DNA of 64,000 bases from Gyrodactylus bullatarudis. Its lineage: Eukaryota; Platyhelminthes; Monogenea; Gyrodactylidea; Gyrodactylidae. Location: positions 207,076 through 271,075 of the forward strand of contig SSNU01000022.1 of the NCBI GenBank assembly GCA_012064415.1. Reading direction: 5' to 3'. Made by a program: the position numbers and the translations under genes. Below the pieces are notes generated by a model. It was not told the DNA's origin and ran no database searches. It saw only the letters and a program-made list of their open reading frames with translations. Each line of letters starts with the position of its first letter. The stretch's first letter is position 1. Shown one piece after another: positions 36,855 to 49,136 of this stretch.

Positions 36855-37680
36855 TTTAGTCAATTTAAGAATTCTCAGTCATGGTCATCAAAACGTTCCG
36901 ACGATGATTGTCTTCACACGCCTTCTTCATTGGTACGATGAGTTCATTAAACACAAAATACCGTTCATATACATTCATGATCTCATCTTCTATCAGTTTT
37001 GTCCAATTAGAGAATAGAATAATACAAGATAATAAATTATTAGGGCCTCAAAAAGTCCTAAAAAGTCTATTTTTTCCTAAGGTTTCCCATTGGTAGATTT
37101 AAGTATAATTTTTTTGTATATGATATGCTTTCACACTATATATCATACATGAAACCATGTATTAGCTTGTGTATATGATATTGACCAATCAGAATCGTTC
37201 TTTCCATATCGATATTCAAATTTTTTTGGTTTTCCACGTTAAATTGAATACAACATGATTAGACCGAGAGTAATTCCTTGTCAAAATGAATCATTGCATT
37301 CAGAAGGACTGTAAAGGGGATGGATAATAAGTTATATTATTATTAATATTAAGTTATATTTTAAAATTAAATATTAGTTTTACCTATAAGTAGTTTAAAT
37401 ATTATCTGTTAAATTTCGATAGGTCTTAATTTAAGACCTAACGTTGAGAAATATCATTTTAAGGTCTTAAAGAATGATTTTAGCTTTCTGAAACTTGAGG
37501 CCCTAATAATAATACAATAATTTGATTGGAAAAACCGGATAGAAGATGAGATTATGAAAGTATATGAATGGTATTTTGTGTTTAATGAACTCTTCGTACA
37601 AGTGAAGAAGGCGTGTGAAGACAATCATCGTCGAATCGATTGGATGACCATCACTGAGAATTCTAATATTGAGGTTTTAA
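36855..37680. mobile_element. Fold-back element whose arms carry the same coding-like tract
   Basis: The left arm, read on the minus strand, and the right arm, on the plus strand, each give a peptide with KKACEDNHRR preceded by YFVFNEL. The inverted arms run from about 36870 to 37060 and about 37440 to 37675. They are bordered inside by TTATTAGGGCCTCAAA and TTGAGGCCCTAATAA. The core has further palindromes around ATGATATGCTTTCACAC. I do not recognise the peptide; it may be a captured exon or a transposase fragment. Confidence 0.55.
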
Positions 37681-38449
37681 TAAATTTAATTATAAAACTA
37701 ATTTTAGATCATTTTTTACTGAATCTGAAATTTAATTGTCGCTAACAAGTAATTACTGATGGTCCAAGACCAATGTGTAATATACATCTTTGAACGCTCA
37801 TAAACTTTTGAAACAGGACTCTAATTTCGGATTATATACTCTAACCGATCTTAATAAGAAAATAAAATCTACCAAAAATGAAGTCCAGTTTTTGAGAACT
37901 TGGAAATTATAATTTTTTTCAATTCTGAATTTATTTTTGCTTTTTAATCTTCAAAAGACTCATCTAAACAGTTGAACTTCGAATTTATAATTTTCCTTTT
38001 CTAGGATATTTTGAAAGAGTAATCGAGCGAAAAGAAATTCATTTATTCGAGTACAATATTTAGGTTTATTTCCATTTATACGAGAAATTGTCTTGTAGAA
38101 ACAGAAAAAGAGAGAATATGCTTGGGTAAATTTCTTCTGATGAAAAAAAAATTAACATGAAAATTTCAAAGGAATTTCATTGTCTTTAAAAAGGTAGGTA
38201 AGCAAAAATATCTAGAAAGGTGTGAGAGAGTTTCTGTATATCAGTTATCTTTATGTGAAGAATTTTTAACTGAAAAATTAGGAGTTCCATCTTCGTCAGT
38301 GAAAGCAGATCAAAATATTTTTAGCGGTCAGCCCAAAGTTAGATAAAGTTAGGTGCCGAGACTAATTCCTTATTTTAATGAAATCCTAAGTTAAGCAAAG
38401 AAATAATTAGCCAAGGTTTTATTTTGGATTTCAATTTAAACTTTAACCC

Positions 38450-38673
38450 TTAACCCTTCGGTGCCGATGGACATATATGTCCATTTTCCAATTTTTTTGA
38501 ACCTTCATAACTCTACCAGTTTGATAGGTTTCTGGATCAATTAAAGTTTAAATTGAAGCCTACAATGTGAACTTGCATTAGTGATATTTTTTGGCCAAAT
38601 AACTTGGTATCTTCATGGCTAAATTTTGGTTTTTATAAAAACTGTGAAATAGTCTCGGCACCGAAAGGGTTAA
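38450..38673. mobile_element. Second TTAA-flanked piggyBac-type MITE
   Basis: Flanking TTAA at 38450-38453 and 38670-38673, with ends CCCTTCGGTGCCGA and TCGGCACCGAAAGGG. The interior is closely related to the 17.67-kb copy (shared GGACATATATGTCCATTTTC palindrome and TTTTTGGCCAAATAA) but has a small internal duplication and insertions. Confidence 0.8.
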
Positions 38674-40927
38674 AGTCCAGCAGAACATCATTTTAGAAAC
38701 TCAAAATTGTTCATCTAAGCCTCAGGTTATTAATGTCCTGGAATACGCAAAGATCTTGGTTCTATCAATCGTCAAACTCGTGCTATTTGAATTCAAAGTG
38801 AGTTGATTTTTTTCAAAAAATTAAGTTTTGTTTAAAACATTTTTTGAAAACCCAGGGTTGAAAAGTAACCTAAAGCTACAAAGATAACCTGTTTTTGGCC
38901 AAAAAATGGCCCATTATTCATCAATAAGTCCAAACTTCTTCTTAGACTTTAAATAGTTGTAGAGCGTTTCGATTTCTGTAAGTATATTTATTTCTCTTTT
39001 TACGGGCGAATCATAAATAAATTTCATATTTCTAAACCTAGGTTTGAAAAATTTGAAAAATGGACTATCATGTCCAAAAGGGAAATAAAAATATGAGACA
39101 ATTGATTTTATATTTTAAAGGATTTTTAAAACTTTCTTTCTAATTAACCCTTCATCAATGATGAGTTATCATTGATAACATAGATGGTCATCAAAAATTC
39201 GAAAAAAGGTAAATGGGAAAATCAAACTAATTTTAATTCCATGCCAGTAGAATTTGTTGTAATTTAAAAATATATATATTCAAATATATCCTAAAAGATA
39301 ATAAATATCTAATAGTCATTATGAATATGGGGAATCACATTAAAAATTAAATGCGAATTATCCCAAAAAATTTATCGATAATTCATGAAATTAATTTACA
39401 TCCCAGTAAAATTAATTCAATGTTTCTACTAGAGTTCTCTACAATTCTGTAAAAACTTAACTCATTACTGTTCTTTTTTCGTTCAGATTCCATAAAATGA
39501 CTGATTCCTAATCGAACATTTTTCAGGTGGTTATTTTGAATTTCTTCGATTACTTTATTTGTTTTAGAAAAAAATTTCTTCTTGAGCAAAAGTTACAACT
39601 AATTGTTAATTGCATAGGTTAAAATCAATATTTAATTTATATTATAATGGAAATAAATTTTACAAAAACCAGGATATATCGGAGAGAAGAAAATAAATGG
39701 AATTTTCCAAAAGTTGCAACATCTCTTATTACATTTTGGCTCGTTGATAAAACTTTTGTCTTGAGAAGGAAGGAAGGTAGTGCCAAGATTTTTTCAATGA
39801 TTTCTTGAATAGTTTTTGCAAAATTTTGTATAAAAATAGAACTTATAGAAAAAATTGACTCTTTTGTATATCAGAACATGAAAAATTTTCATTTTGATTT
39901 TCAAAAAAATGTTATTCTCGGTTTAAAAAATCGAATTTTGATCAAGGAACATTGTTCTGGGAAAATTATTTTGTACTAAATTATTTTACAGATATGAAAA
40001 AGACGTGGTTTATATTAAATTGAAAGGTAGTGATGTCTGATAAACAACTCTATTAATTAAAAGAGTAATTGAAGAAACTGAAATTTAACTCCCAGATTCT
40101 CAATTCTCTGTCCTTATTAGGAGTCCCTAGCGTAATCAAGAGAATAGATTGTAATTAATGCATGGTATCTGAAATCTAGTAAGGTTAAGTCTTAATTGGG
40201 AAAAATACAAACTTTAAAAAGGAACCAACTTTCAATGTTCTGTAGTTCTTTCAGATTGTCACAAAGGGAACTGTATTTAATTTTGAGTTTTAAATTAGAA
40301 ATTTCATAGGTACGTTTTCTTATTAATTCTTGATAAATCCAGAAATTTATGATTTTCATTTATTAGAATTTTTGAACGTTTTATTCGAAATCTATATCAA
40401 AAGGCACACTCTTAACGATTTAAGAAAACTAATTCAAAAATAATTCTAGAAAGAGATTTGGAGAAATTTTTCAAAAATTAAAAAGTAAATGATAAAAATC
40501 AGATTTTTTTCCAGATTCTCTGTTCCTAACGTAATCAAGGGAATTAATGAATTAGTAAGATTTAGTCTTAAAATCAAAACTAAGCTCATAAACTCATTAG
40601 ACTGAAAGAAAAAATTTTTCCAATTTATGACTATTCTCAATAAGTCTTGTTGGTGAATTGAGGAATCTTTATTCAGTCTTTGTCTTGAGACAAGCGAATT
40701 TATAAATTGAAACATAAACTTTTTTGGTACATTACATCTTGATTTGAAATGAATTTTTTCTGCTTGGATTGCCAAGATTTATAGCCAATTTCATTAGATT
40801 TCAAATAGATAAAAAAATTATTCGATTAGGATCATAAATAATGGCTACAGACTGAATGACAGAATTTTTTTATGTCTTCTTTAATTTATTACAGGTAGAA
40901 GTTTGAGGAGTTAATCTCTTTTGGTTA
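38674..40927. other. Gene-poor stretch
   Basis: No gene seen. A diverged direct duplication links 40095-40200 and 40497-40572 (CCAGATTCTC... TAACGTAATCAAG... TTAGTCTTA). Confidence 0.5.
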
Positions 40928-41335
40928 ATATGTAGTTGGGAATCTATGAATTTCTACGAAAACCTCGATTTTTTCATCAAAAATTCAAATAAGTAAAAGA
41001 TTTTTTGGAATCCTACTCATGTTGCTCACTTTTACGAATTAAAGAAAAAAATTATTTTCATGAAAAATATGGTCATTTTCAAAATTACGATTTGGCGCCA
41101 AAATCGCATTTTTTCGAACTCAAAATTTTTATCGATTTGAAAATGGGAGTGTGGCCAAAAAGATGATCATAATTAGACAAGAAAGCCGAATATCGTCGAT
41201 GAATTTTCGAAAGATCCAGCATTTTTGAGTAGAATTCTAAAAAATCTTTTACTTATTCGAATTTCTGATGGAAAAATCACGGTTTTGGTAAAAATCATAG
41301 ATTCCCAACTTAGTTTTAGTAATTACTAATTTGTA
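40928..41335. mobile_element. Fold-back repeat (related to family A)
   Basis: The left arm GTTGGGAATCTATGAATTTC and right arm AAATCATAGATTCCCAACTT are inverted; inside, CTCGATTTTTTCATCAAAAA faces TTTCTGATGGAAAAATCACG. The central part has an inverted AGTAAAAGATTTTTTGGAAT and AAAAAATCTTTTACTTATTC. About 400 bp in all, with no coding capacity. Confidence 0.7.
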
Positions 41336-42472
41336 TTAGTAAAAATTTGATTTCTCGTTCAAATCTTTATTAAGGATTAATTCCACTAATGCCCCTGAAA
41401 AATAATTTTTGAAGGAAGGAAACTTTTGGTCATCTTTTGAATTAACCAATACAGATTTCTTCATTCCTGTTTTCCTAATATTGATTCTTATAATTCACTA
41501 ATCTCTATCTTTGGACTTGATCCCTTATGGTTGAGAAGATCGGCTTTCATTATTAAAAATTTCGCCTCTTTCTCCGAACCAATCCCTAAATGTTATTCCC
41601 TCCGTTACACAGCCTACTCGTACCATTTTCTCCTCAATCAATTTAGATGTTTAGACTCTAAATTCACGCTCTCGGATTTTGATAACCTCTATGATCTAAA
41701 ATCAATAATCTCTTATTTAAGAACTAAACTTGATTACTCTTTGTCTCTTCTTTACTCTAATTTACATTTGACTGAATAAGTCTCCTTTTTGAGACTTTTT
41801 ACACTCAATAAAGTCAAACCTCTGACTGTGAGATAAAAGTTTGAATTGATTTAGCACCTGGGTTGTTGTCGTTGCACACTTTGCAATCAATTTCTATTCA
41901 GTGTGTATTAGAGACTAATTCTATTGAAGGACCTTAAGAGGATGTGCCTACCGCAGAAACCCAGGATGTTTCGTCTTGCTTATGGATTTTATGATTTTTA
42001 AAAAAAAAACTATATTTTGAACATCTATGATTTCTCTGTACATATTTATCTTATTTATATCAATTTACTTAATATAACGTTGCAATTTCAAAAAAAAAAC
42101 CTATTTTATAAGTACTGTATCACGAGTCAACAGTACCAGGTTTGACTTTTCAATAGCTCAATTCTTTTTTTAGGAAACTGTCTGGAATCAATTAGCTTCA
42201 TATAAAACTTGATGACAATTTTAGTACAGCATTTCAACTTTATTCAGGGGAGTTCTATAAACCTTTCCTCGGTTCTCTTCAGACCAAACATCGACATCGG
42301 ATAAATTCATATGTGTTGTACCTAATTCTTACTGAAAGGGCAGAGGGGAATACATTGCATAGACCAAGTGTATGCTTAATAATTTCAGTGCCAATTAGCA
42401 GAGCAATCCCTGCTAAATCGTATTGAAAAGATTAAGATAATATCTATTATGCAATTACAGTAAAAATATTTC
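41336..42472. other. Stretch with an orphan ORF
   Basis: An 82-codon plus-strand ORF at 41531-41779 reads RCLDSKFTLSDFDNLYDLKS and ISYLRTKLDYSLSLLYSNLH. Its composition is less AT-biased than the flanks, as if inherited from a retroelement or a captured gene, but I cannot place it. A GC-richer tail (GAGGATGTGCCTACCGCAGA) follows. Confidence 0.35.
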
Positions 42473-42606
42473 TATTGAAACACGAATATTTACCCTCTAA
42501 TTAAGTATTATTTATGTCGACCTATCTAAATGTATAGAAATTACTTTCTGCATTCTGATTGGTCAAGATAATACTTAATTAAGGGGTAAATATTCGTGTT
42601 TCAATA
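42473..42606. mobile_element. 134-bp MITE with 35-bp near-perfect TIRs
   Basis: Left end TATTGAAACACGAATATTTA, right end TAAATATTCGTGTTTCAATA. The TIRs continue through CCCTCTAATTAAGTATTAT and its near-perfect complement (ATAATACTTAATTAAGGGG). Short unique centre; no coding capacity. Confidence 0.8.
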
Positions 42607-45600
42607 AAAATAAGATGTTTCAATAGACATTTGTTCTCATTTACATTTAATTTGATCTACTTCAAGGGGATTCACCTGTATAATTTTCAAATATTTTTTT
42701 CCAAAACTCATTCAAATAGAGAATTTTTATTCATAGTGAACTCCATAATTTTTTCTAAAATCTTTATAAATCATTTTAAAAAACTCGAAAATCCAGAAAT
42801 TCTATATTTGAATGAGGTGTGAAAAATAAATTAAAACATTATAGACGAGAACAAATCGAGATCAGGAATTAGCTACAACATATGCATGAAAATTCTTACC
42901 AATAGCAATTATAATTGAATAATTATTCATCAGAGGCTTGCCATATCTTTGAGGCTACGGTATGAACCAAAACCTTGTGGCTATGTGGGGCTATTTTCTG
43001 ATTAGAAGCTGTAATTCTTCTATCTATTCCTTTTTACCATTCCTTTCTGTTGTTCTGATAATTAACTCGGAGATTTTTTTTAGATTGAATCATGCTCAAG
43101 TTAAAAAGCTTAGAATCATCCTAGGTAAATACACTTGAACGATAGTTTTATTTTGAATTGGAAACAATGGCTATCCTAAAGAATCTTCTTCTTGCCAATA
43201 CAAAGAGAGACAAATGTATCCCTATTCAAAAAAATTTCTTTCAGACTTGAAAGAAGGAATCTTGTTATCAATTCTTTTTTCTCAAACTCCTTTGTGAAAA
43301 TTTAACCATCTTCGTTAAAGAAATGAACTCAAATCTGATTGGCTATTGATCCTATTGAGATACCGATCAAGTGTGAAAGGAATAACAACTTGAACATTAG
43401 TTAGAAAATCTCAAAAAAAATACATATCAAACAGGAAAACTATGACTCTTCGATTTCTAATTTTTCAATTTTGTAGAAAAATGCCTGCGATGACAGCACG
43501 GATTTGTGGGTGAAGGAGAAAGTTTCCATCAGTCACTATAAACCAAATCTGTGAGTTCAGAAAAATACAATGTATCTTACAGAAAATCAGTGATAATTTT
43601 TATTATTAGAACTGGTAGATGGAACTAACCGGTTGAGTTTGCAGCAGGATGCTTCATCGTTATTTATATTGTCAAGATAAGCTATGCCGGAATGGTTGAA
43701 AGATTTTGGTATACTGTTATCCTGTCGATTTTGAGAACTATTCAGTATTGTAACAATGGAAGATTCAACATCGTTATTATAACCAGCCTTTGCGATGGAA
43801 TTACTCGGCATATAAACAGCCATTAGATAGTGATTTTAAAATCTACGAATTTATCTGTAAAATTAATGAGCGTTATAAAATTATTATCTGATATAATCAG
43901 ATAGAATGATTTATTCATTTTTAACTCTGTTTAATTTCAATTTATTCATAATTTCTTAGAGTACAGTGATCCCTCCACTTGGGTCCTTTAGAAAGGGCTT
44001 AATTCTTACTTACAACCATCATACCTACAAGTAGCATCGTAATTTTACAAAATATTTAGAGGAGATCATTGGGCGAAATTATCTGAATCTTAATTTGGTC
44101 TCAAATTAGGAATTTTTTCAAAAGGCCCCTCGTATTCGATCTGATTTCCCTCACTGTTATTAGACAATATCCTCAACTTGCCAGATACTCACTATAGAGC
44201 CACTTGAATACGAGTAGAGTAATTGGAATAGCTTGAGACAAGAAGGATTCCAATCATTTATTTTCTTGTGTTGGGATATGTATTTGAGAATCTTTTCCTC
44301 GAAAACCTCTGATTCAATGATTTATTATTGTTATTATTATTAAAAGAACGAAAATAGACCCAAGAGGGATACATTTAGGGATTAAAAGAAAAAAATTTAT
44401 TTTTTCAATTTTCACACATGTAACTTTTAAATGATATATGAAACATTTATCGGTGTGTGGTCTCACTAAAGAAACACTGAACATGGTAGTTTGCATTGAC
44501 AATCTAGTCAAATTATTATTTTCATTCATCTTTTAACTTTTATCATTATCAAAGAGACACTACTGATGAACCTTTGAGAAATTACTTTTCCAATTATGAT
44601 TTTATCTGGATTTTCGGACGTATTTGAAAATTTACGTGAATATTTTTATCGTAATACTCATTCAATAGGAAATCTATTAAACTCCTGGAATACGCAAAGT
44701 TCCCAGCTCTGTCATTCGTCAAACACGTGCTATAAAAATTAATTTTTTTGAAAACCAATTTTCCACGTTCATAGATCAAAAATTAATCACGCCTGTAGAA
44801 TTCAAATATGCAATCTCCTGAACTCTCCTGAATTTCTCTAGGACTTTAAACTAGACAGAAAGAAAAGGGGATTTTTATGAAATTTCCCATACCCATAAGT
44901 ATCTTTGTAATTTTAGCACATGTACAAATTTTCATCTCTTATCTGACAGACTTTGGATGCAATCGTATTCCAGTTATATTAAAAAGACAAGTTGACTGAT
45001 AACTTTGTTTCCTATTGTTGTTGTATAGTTCCTAAAAGATGATCTCCTTATTTATTTCTAATTAGAGACATACTCAATTGAGCATAGAATTTACGTCTCT
45101 CTCTTTCTAATACAGTAAATTTCAATCTATCCATATATATAGGGATATGTTTTACTCTTTTTTTTAATTGCTAGTCTCTCTGTCTCTACCCAAAATAAAA
45201 CAAATAATGTACCAATTCTCTATGCAGTATGGAATTAGAAAGATTTGAAAAATTGAATAGAAAACAATGAAAATGCGTTTTCTATTGTCTACAATTTCCT
45301 GTTGGCAATAAACTATGCCAGATATAATGGAAGAATGGGCAAAATACTAGGCTAACGCCCAAAAATATGCAGTAAAATTAATGATAACATTTTATAAAAA
45401 ATTCTTTTCTCGATAAATTTGAGAATTTATCACTTGTACATCAAGGTTTCGAAATTTTCTGAAGTTTTTTTTGAAAAAATAGGAAGTAGACTTTCTTACG
45501 ATAAGTAAAGTTTTTTTAGAATATCAACGACAATTTTTGTTTTCCTCGTCAAGTAATAATCCTGAAAACTAATGTATGATTCCTCTTACGCCTTCCATTC

Positions 45601-47869
45601 AAAAAAAATTTTTATCTCAGATTTTTTTTAAATGTAGAAATCGCGCCAACTTTTTTAAGTTTAAAATGTCTCCAATTTTTTCTGGAAATAATTTTTTTGA
45701 ATCTTGAAGTGTGCTTTCTGAATGGGTTTCAGAAAGTTTTGAGACCTTGATGTACAAATGATAAATTTCCAAATTCTTCGAGAATAGCTGTATTTTATTT
45801 TTTTCTTTGAAGATCATATGGTCAAGCCCTGTTTTGGATTAGTCAGTGAGTTGGTTTTTGATGTTTAAGAAATATAGTAAAGAGATGATAAAAGTTTGAA
45901 ATTTGAAGCTCTTTCCTGACTTTTAAATAAAAAACGAGATTCTTAAACAGAGCCATCTTGGAAAGAATTTAATTTTTTTTCAATTAATAGGCTGTTTTGG
46001 TAATTTAACGAAATGTTATCCTGTTCTCAAGTAAAGTATTACATGATTTGGATACTTTTGAGTCTTGAGATTTCTTCTGTGTCAGCTTATTCTGTTAGGT
46101 ACAGTTTTGAGTTTCTTATTGTGTGGTAAGTCTTTTCTTTCAATTGGAAAGGAAATTTAGAAAAATAACTCTTATGTTCTTATTAACTATTGAAAATTTC
46201 ACATGAATTAATTTATCGTCTAATGTCAAATAGAGTCAATTGATATGAAGTTGGGAATCTATGATTTTTTTCTATGAATCCCAGACGTTTCAGTTAGAAA
46301 TTCTATGAACTGAAATAATCAAGTACCTTCACACCGAAACCTTTGGAAGAGGCTTTGAAAAAAGGTATGATTATATATATTCCGATCAAATCTACATTTA
46401 TTCGTGTATTTTCAAGATTCCTGACAGACCTGTCATTTTTCATGAATCTTTCTAAGTTTCACTATGAAAATTAAATGGTACGATTTGGTGGAAATATCAC
46501 TCAACTTTAGCTTAGCTGATTTCGAATTGGATTTTTCTTTCGAAAACCAAATAATCAATGAAGGAAGTAGTCTTAAAACGCGCCAAATTCTAGTCCATAC
46601 TAAATATCAACCAGGCTTGGAAATTCAATGAGCTTTCCTCAAAACTATAAACTTAACCTACGGAGAATAGAGAAATCTGTTCTGCAGATCAAGAATTTAC
46701 ACAAATCCAAAGATATATGCATTACATATTATACAGTACATAATAGTGTCTTAGAAAATCTCTTTCATCTTTAGTGTAAGGGAGGACCCCCTTTTGATCT
46801 ATAGTATGATGGCTTTTTGATGAAAAACATTATTTGATCTAATAAAATTTAATTGCAAATTATAGTTGTAATTAGTACTTTGAGGAGAAAAAAGATTTTT
46901 AACGAGAACCATGCTTCGACAAGCAAAAATTTAGATTTGGATTTTTCGTCTACTTTTGAGTAGACCAAAGAACTGGATTTTCGTTATCAAGAGTAATAAT
47001 ATAAAATAAGTTTACAATTAAAAATAATTGTATATCTATTAATAGATATACTGTACTGTGTGTGAGCCAATATATTTAATAAAATAAAATTTTGTCATCC
47101 TATATTCGTTATCGAAATTTTTATTTAATCCCCAAATGATTTCAGAGTATTCTGTTCATACCATTATGATTATTATATTTCCAGCACTCATTTTGAGAAG
47201 AATCTAGCAACTATAATCTAAAAGAACTATAATTTTTTTATTTTGTCAAAATTGTGCCAGCCTTTTTCAATGAATTTTACTACAAGAAATGACTAAACCA
47301 CTATTTTCAAATAAACCGTCAAAACGATTCAAATAATTTCGAAAAAAAGGCATACAGGGATAAATATATATTTGTAGATTGCCAAAAATGAGATATTCTC
47401 AGCTCAAACTTTAATTCCACTGTTTCCTATCGGGTGATTTTGTTCAGATTTCGCCTCTCCCTAATATCTAGAATTTAATCTTTTTGTTTTCTTAACCCCA
47501 ATTGGTCACTAAATCTAGTCAGAAATATTATTCATGTAAAAGTAATGAAAATCCATGTATACTCGGACTTTGAATGTTTATCATGGCTCAATAGAAATAC
47601 AAAATGAATAATTTATTTGTCAATGACTCACATTTGTTCATATTAGAAAAAGAATATCATCCGGTTCATCTTTGTCAGTTTAGTTTAAGCGTAATGGTTT
47701 TTGTCGTATATAAAATAGATTTTATACTTGAAGTATTCACAAAAGAGCAAAGATCGTATTCTATTTATTGTTTTAATAAGCAATACATACAATTTGGTGA
47801 TCAATCTTTCAGCAATAACAACTAAAATTGTGACATATGTAGAAATATTCTGGAGTCAGTTGACCAATG
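42607..47869. other. Gene-poor stretch
   Basis: Repeat terminus of family A at about 46240-46275 (TGATATGAAGTTGGGAATCT). A possible exon at 43587-43823 is listed separately. The rest is AT-rich with short poly-A/T runs. Confidence 0.45.
43587..43823 (-). CDS. Possible first coding exon, unidentified
   Basis: From ATG at 43823 the frame reads MAVYMPSNSIAKAGYNNDVE and includes potential N-glycosylation sites (NSS, NHS). A donor-like GTTAGT falls within the tail after CCKLNR. The composition (Ser, Asn, Asp rich, balanced) is more protein-like than neighbouring ORFs, but no matching downstream exon was found. Confidence 0.25.
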   Translation of the reverse strand: MAVYMPSNSIAKAGYNNDVESSIVTILNSSQNRQDNSIPKSFNHSGIAYLDNINNDEASCCKLNRLVPSTSSNNKNYH

Positions 47870-48122
47870 AGAGAGCAGGGTGAATTTCGATTGGATAATG
47901 ATGAAATTTAAAATCGGATGTGATTGGTTCTTTCAAGAGTTGGGTGAGGCATAGTCAAGGGAGAAATTAGTATACACGCCCAAAGTTTTCCCTCTGCTTA
48001 TACTCTGGAGATAAGAATATTGCTGGATGAGAACTAGAACAATTACTTTATGGCTACTGTTGATTAATTTTTTCAGTGCTCAATATTCTATGGTTGGAGA
48101 GGATAAAATGATTACTTTATAA
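47870..48122 (+). other. Promoter-like block and a short signal-peptide ORF
   Basis: Three CCAAT/ATTGG boxes (GACCAATGAG, CGATTGGATA, TGATTGGTTC) stand within 75 bp. They are followed by GC-richer sequence and, at 48027, an ATG opening MRTRTITLWLLLINFFSAQY, a good signal peptide, then a stop near 48120. This could be the first coding exon of a secreted protein spliced at ATG|GTTGGA, but I found no second exon. Confidence 0.3.
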
Positions 48123-49136
48123 TCTTTTATTCAAATAATATACACAATTATGTGGCAGAATAATAATTACAAAATGGGAAGAAATTGAATTTTATTGTAA
48201 GAAATCTTTTTTTTAATTCAACGTGTTTATTATATATATTTTGTGATCAACTTTTAATTTTATCATAATGTACACACATATTTTGCCTTCTTGTTACATT
48301 ATAAATATGATTGTTATTACTGATCAATCAACGATTTTCAAAAACTTTCAAAACTACTATGTCATTCAAATATGTTGACACTGGCGGGAACTTTATTTGA
48401 ATTTACATGGACAATATTTTTATCAAGTGGGATCATGTGTACATTTGGTTCTTTTGACGCGGAAAAAAGGGACAAGGGAGAAGGAGAATCAATGGTGATA
48501 TAGCTCATCTTTGTTTCCAAAATACAAATATTTGTTTTTATTGAACAATACATAAAGATTTAATCATACTCTGGACGGGAATTCATCATCTCTGTTTTTG
48601 TTTAGGATAATTCCTATAAAAGATAGAATAAATTCATGAATTACAATGATAAATCAATATTATTTCGTGATCATGGTAGAGCTTTAACCAAAAGTGTACT
48701 TTTTTATCAAATATTATTACAGTATTCCTACAGTTATCGTTAAAAGAAAGAAAATTGGTCCTGAGAATAGGAAGCAAAGTTGATAGATGATGAAAATGTA
48801 GAGTCAGAGACAGAAAATTTTCCAACTAGCAATAATAAAAAGGGGAGAAGATGTGTGTTAAGAAATGTAGTTAGGAAACAGTAGCAAGCTATTTAGTTGA
48901 ATGTCTTGAAGGAATCTTGACAAGGAGGAAAATGGAAAAGTGATAATAAAATATTTTAATCCTATGAGACACATGTAGGTTTTTCTAAATCTAGAAAGTT
49001 TTACACTTACGATATTGATATTGTTAGTAAATAGACAGTACAGAAATTTCCTTTTTTCTTGAAACCAACTGATAGAAGGAGAAGGTCGGCCATGTACAAA
49101 ATACACACATCGGGTTTATCTAAACAAACAATTTAA

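Noticed and set aside
41531..41779. 82-codon ORF as a retroelement protein
   Set aside because: No reverse transcriptase, integrase or nuclease motif; left as an orphan in the stretch description.
48362..48553. Overlapping open frames on both strands (minus SYITIDSPSPLSLFSASKEP; plus FTWTIFLSSGIMCTFGSF)
   Set aside because: Both strands look coding-like, so at least one is a shadow; neither has a partner exon or a known domain.
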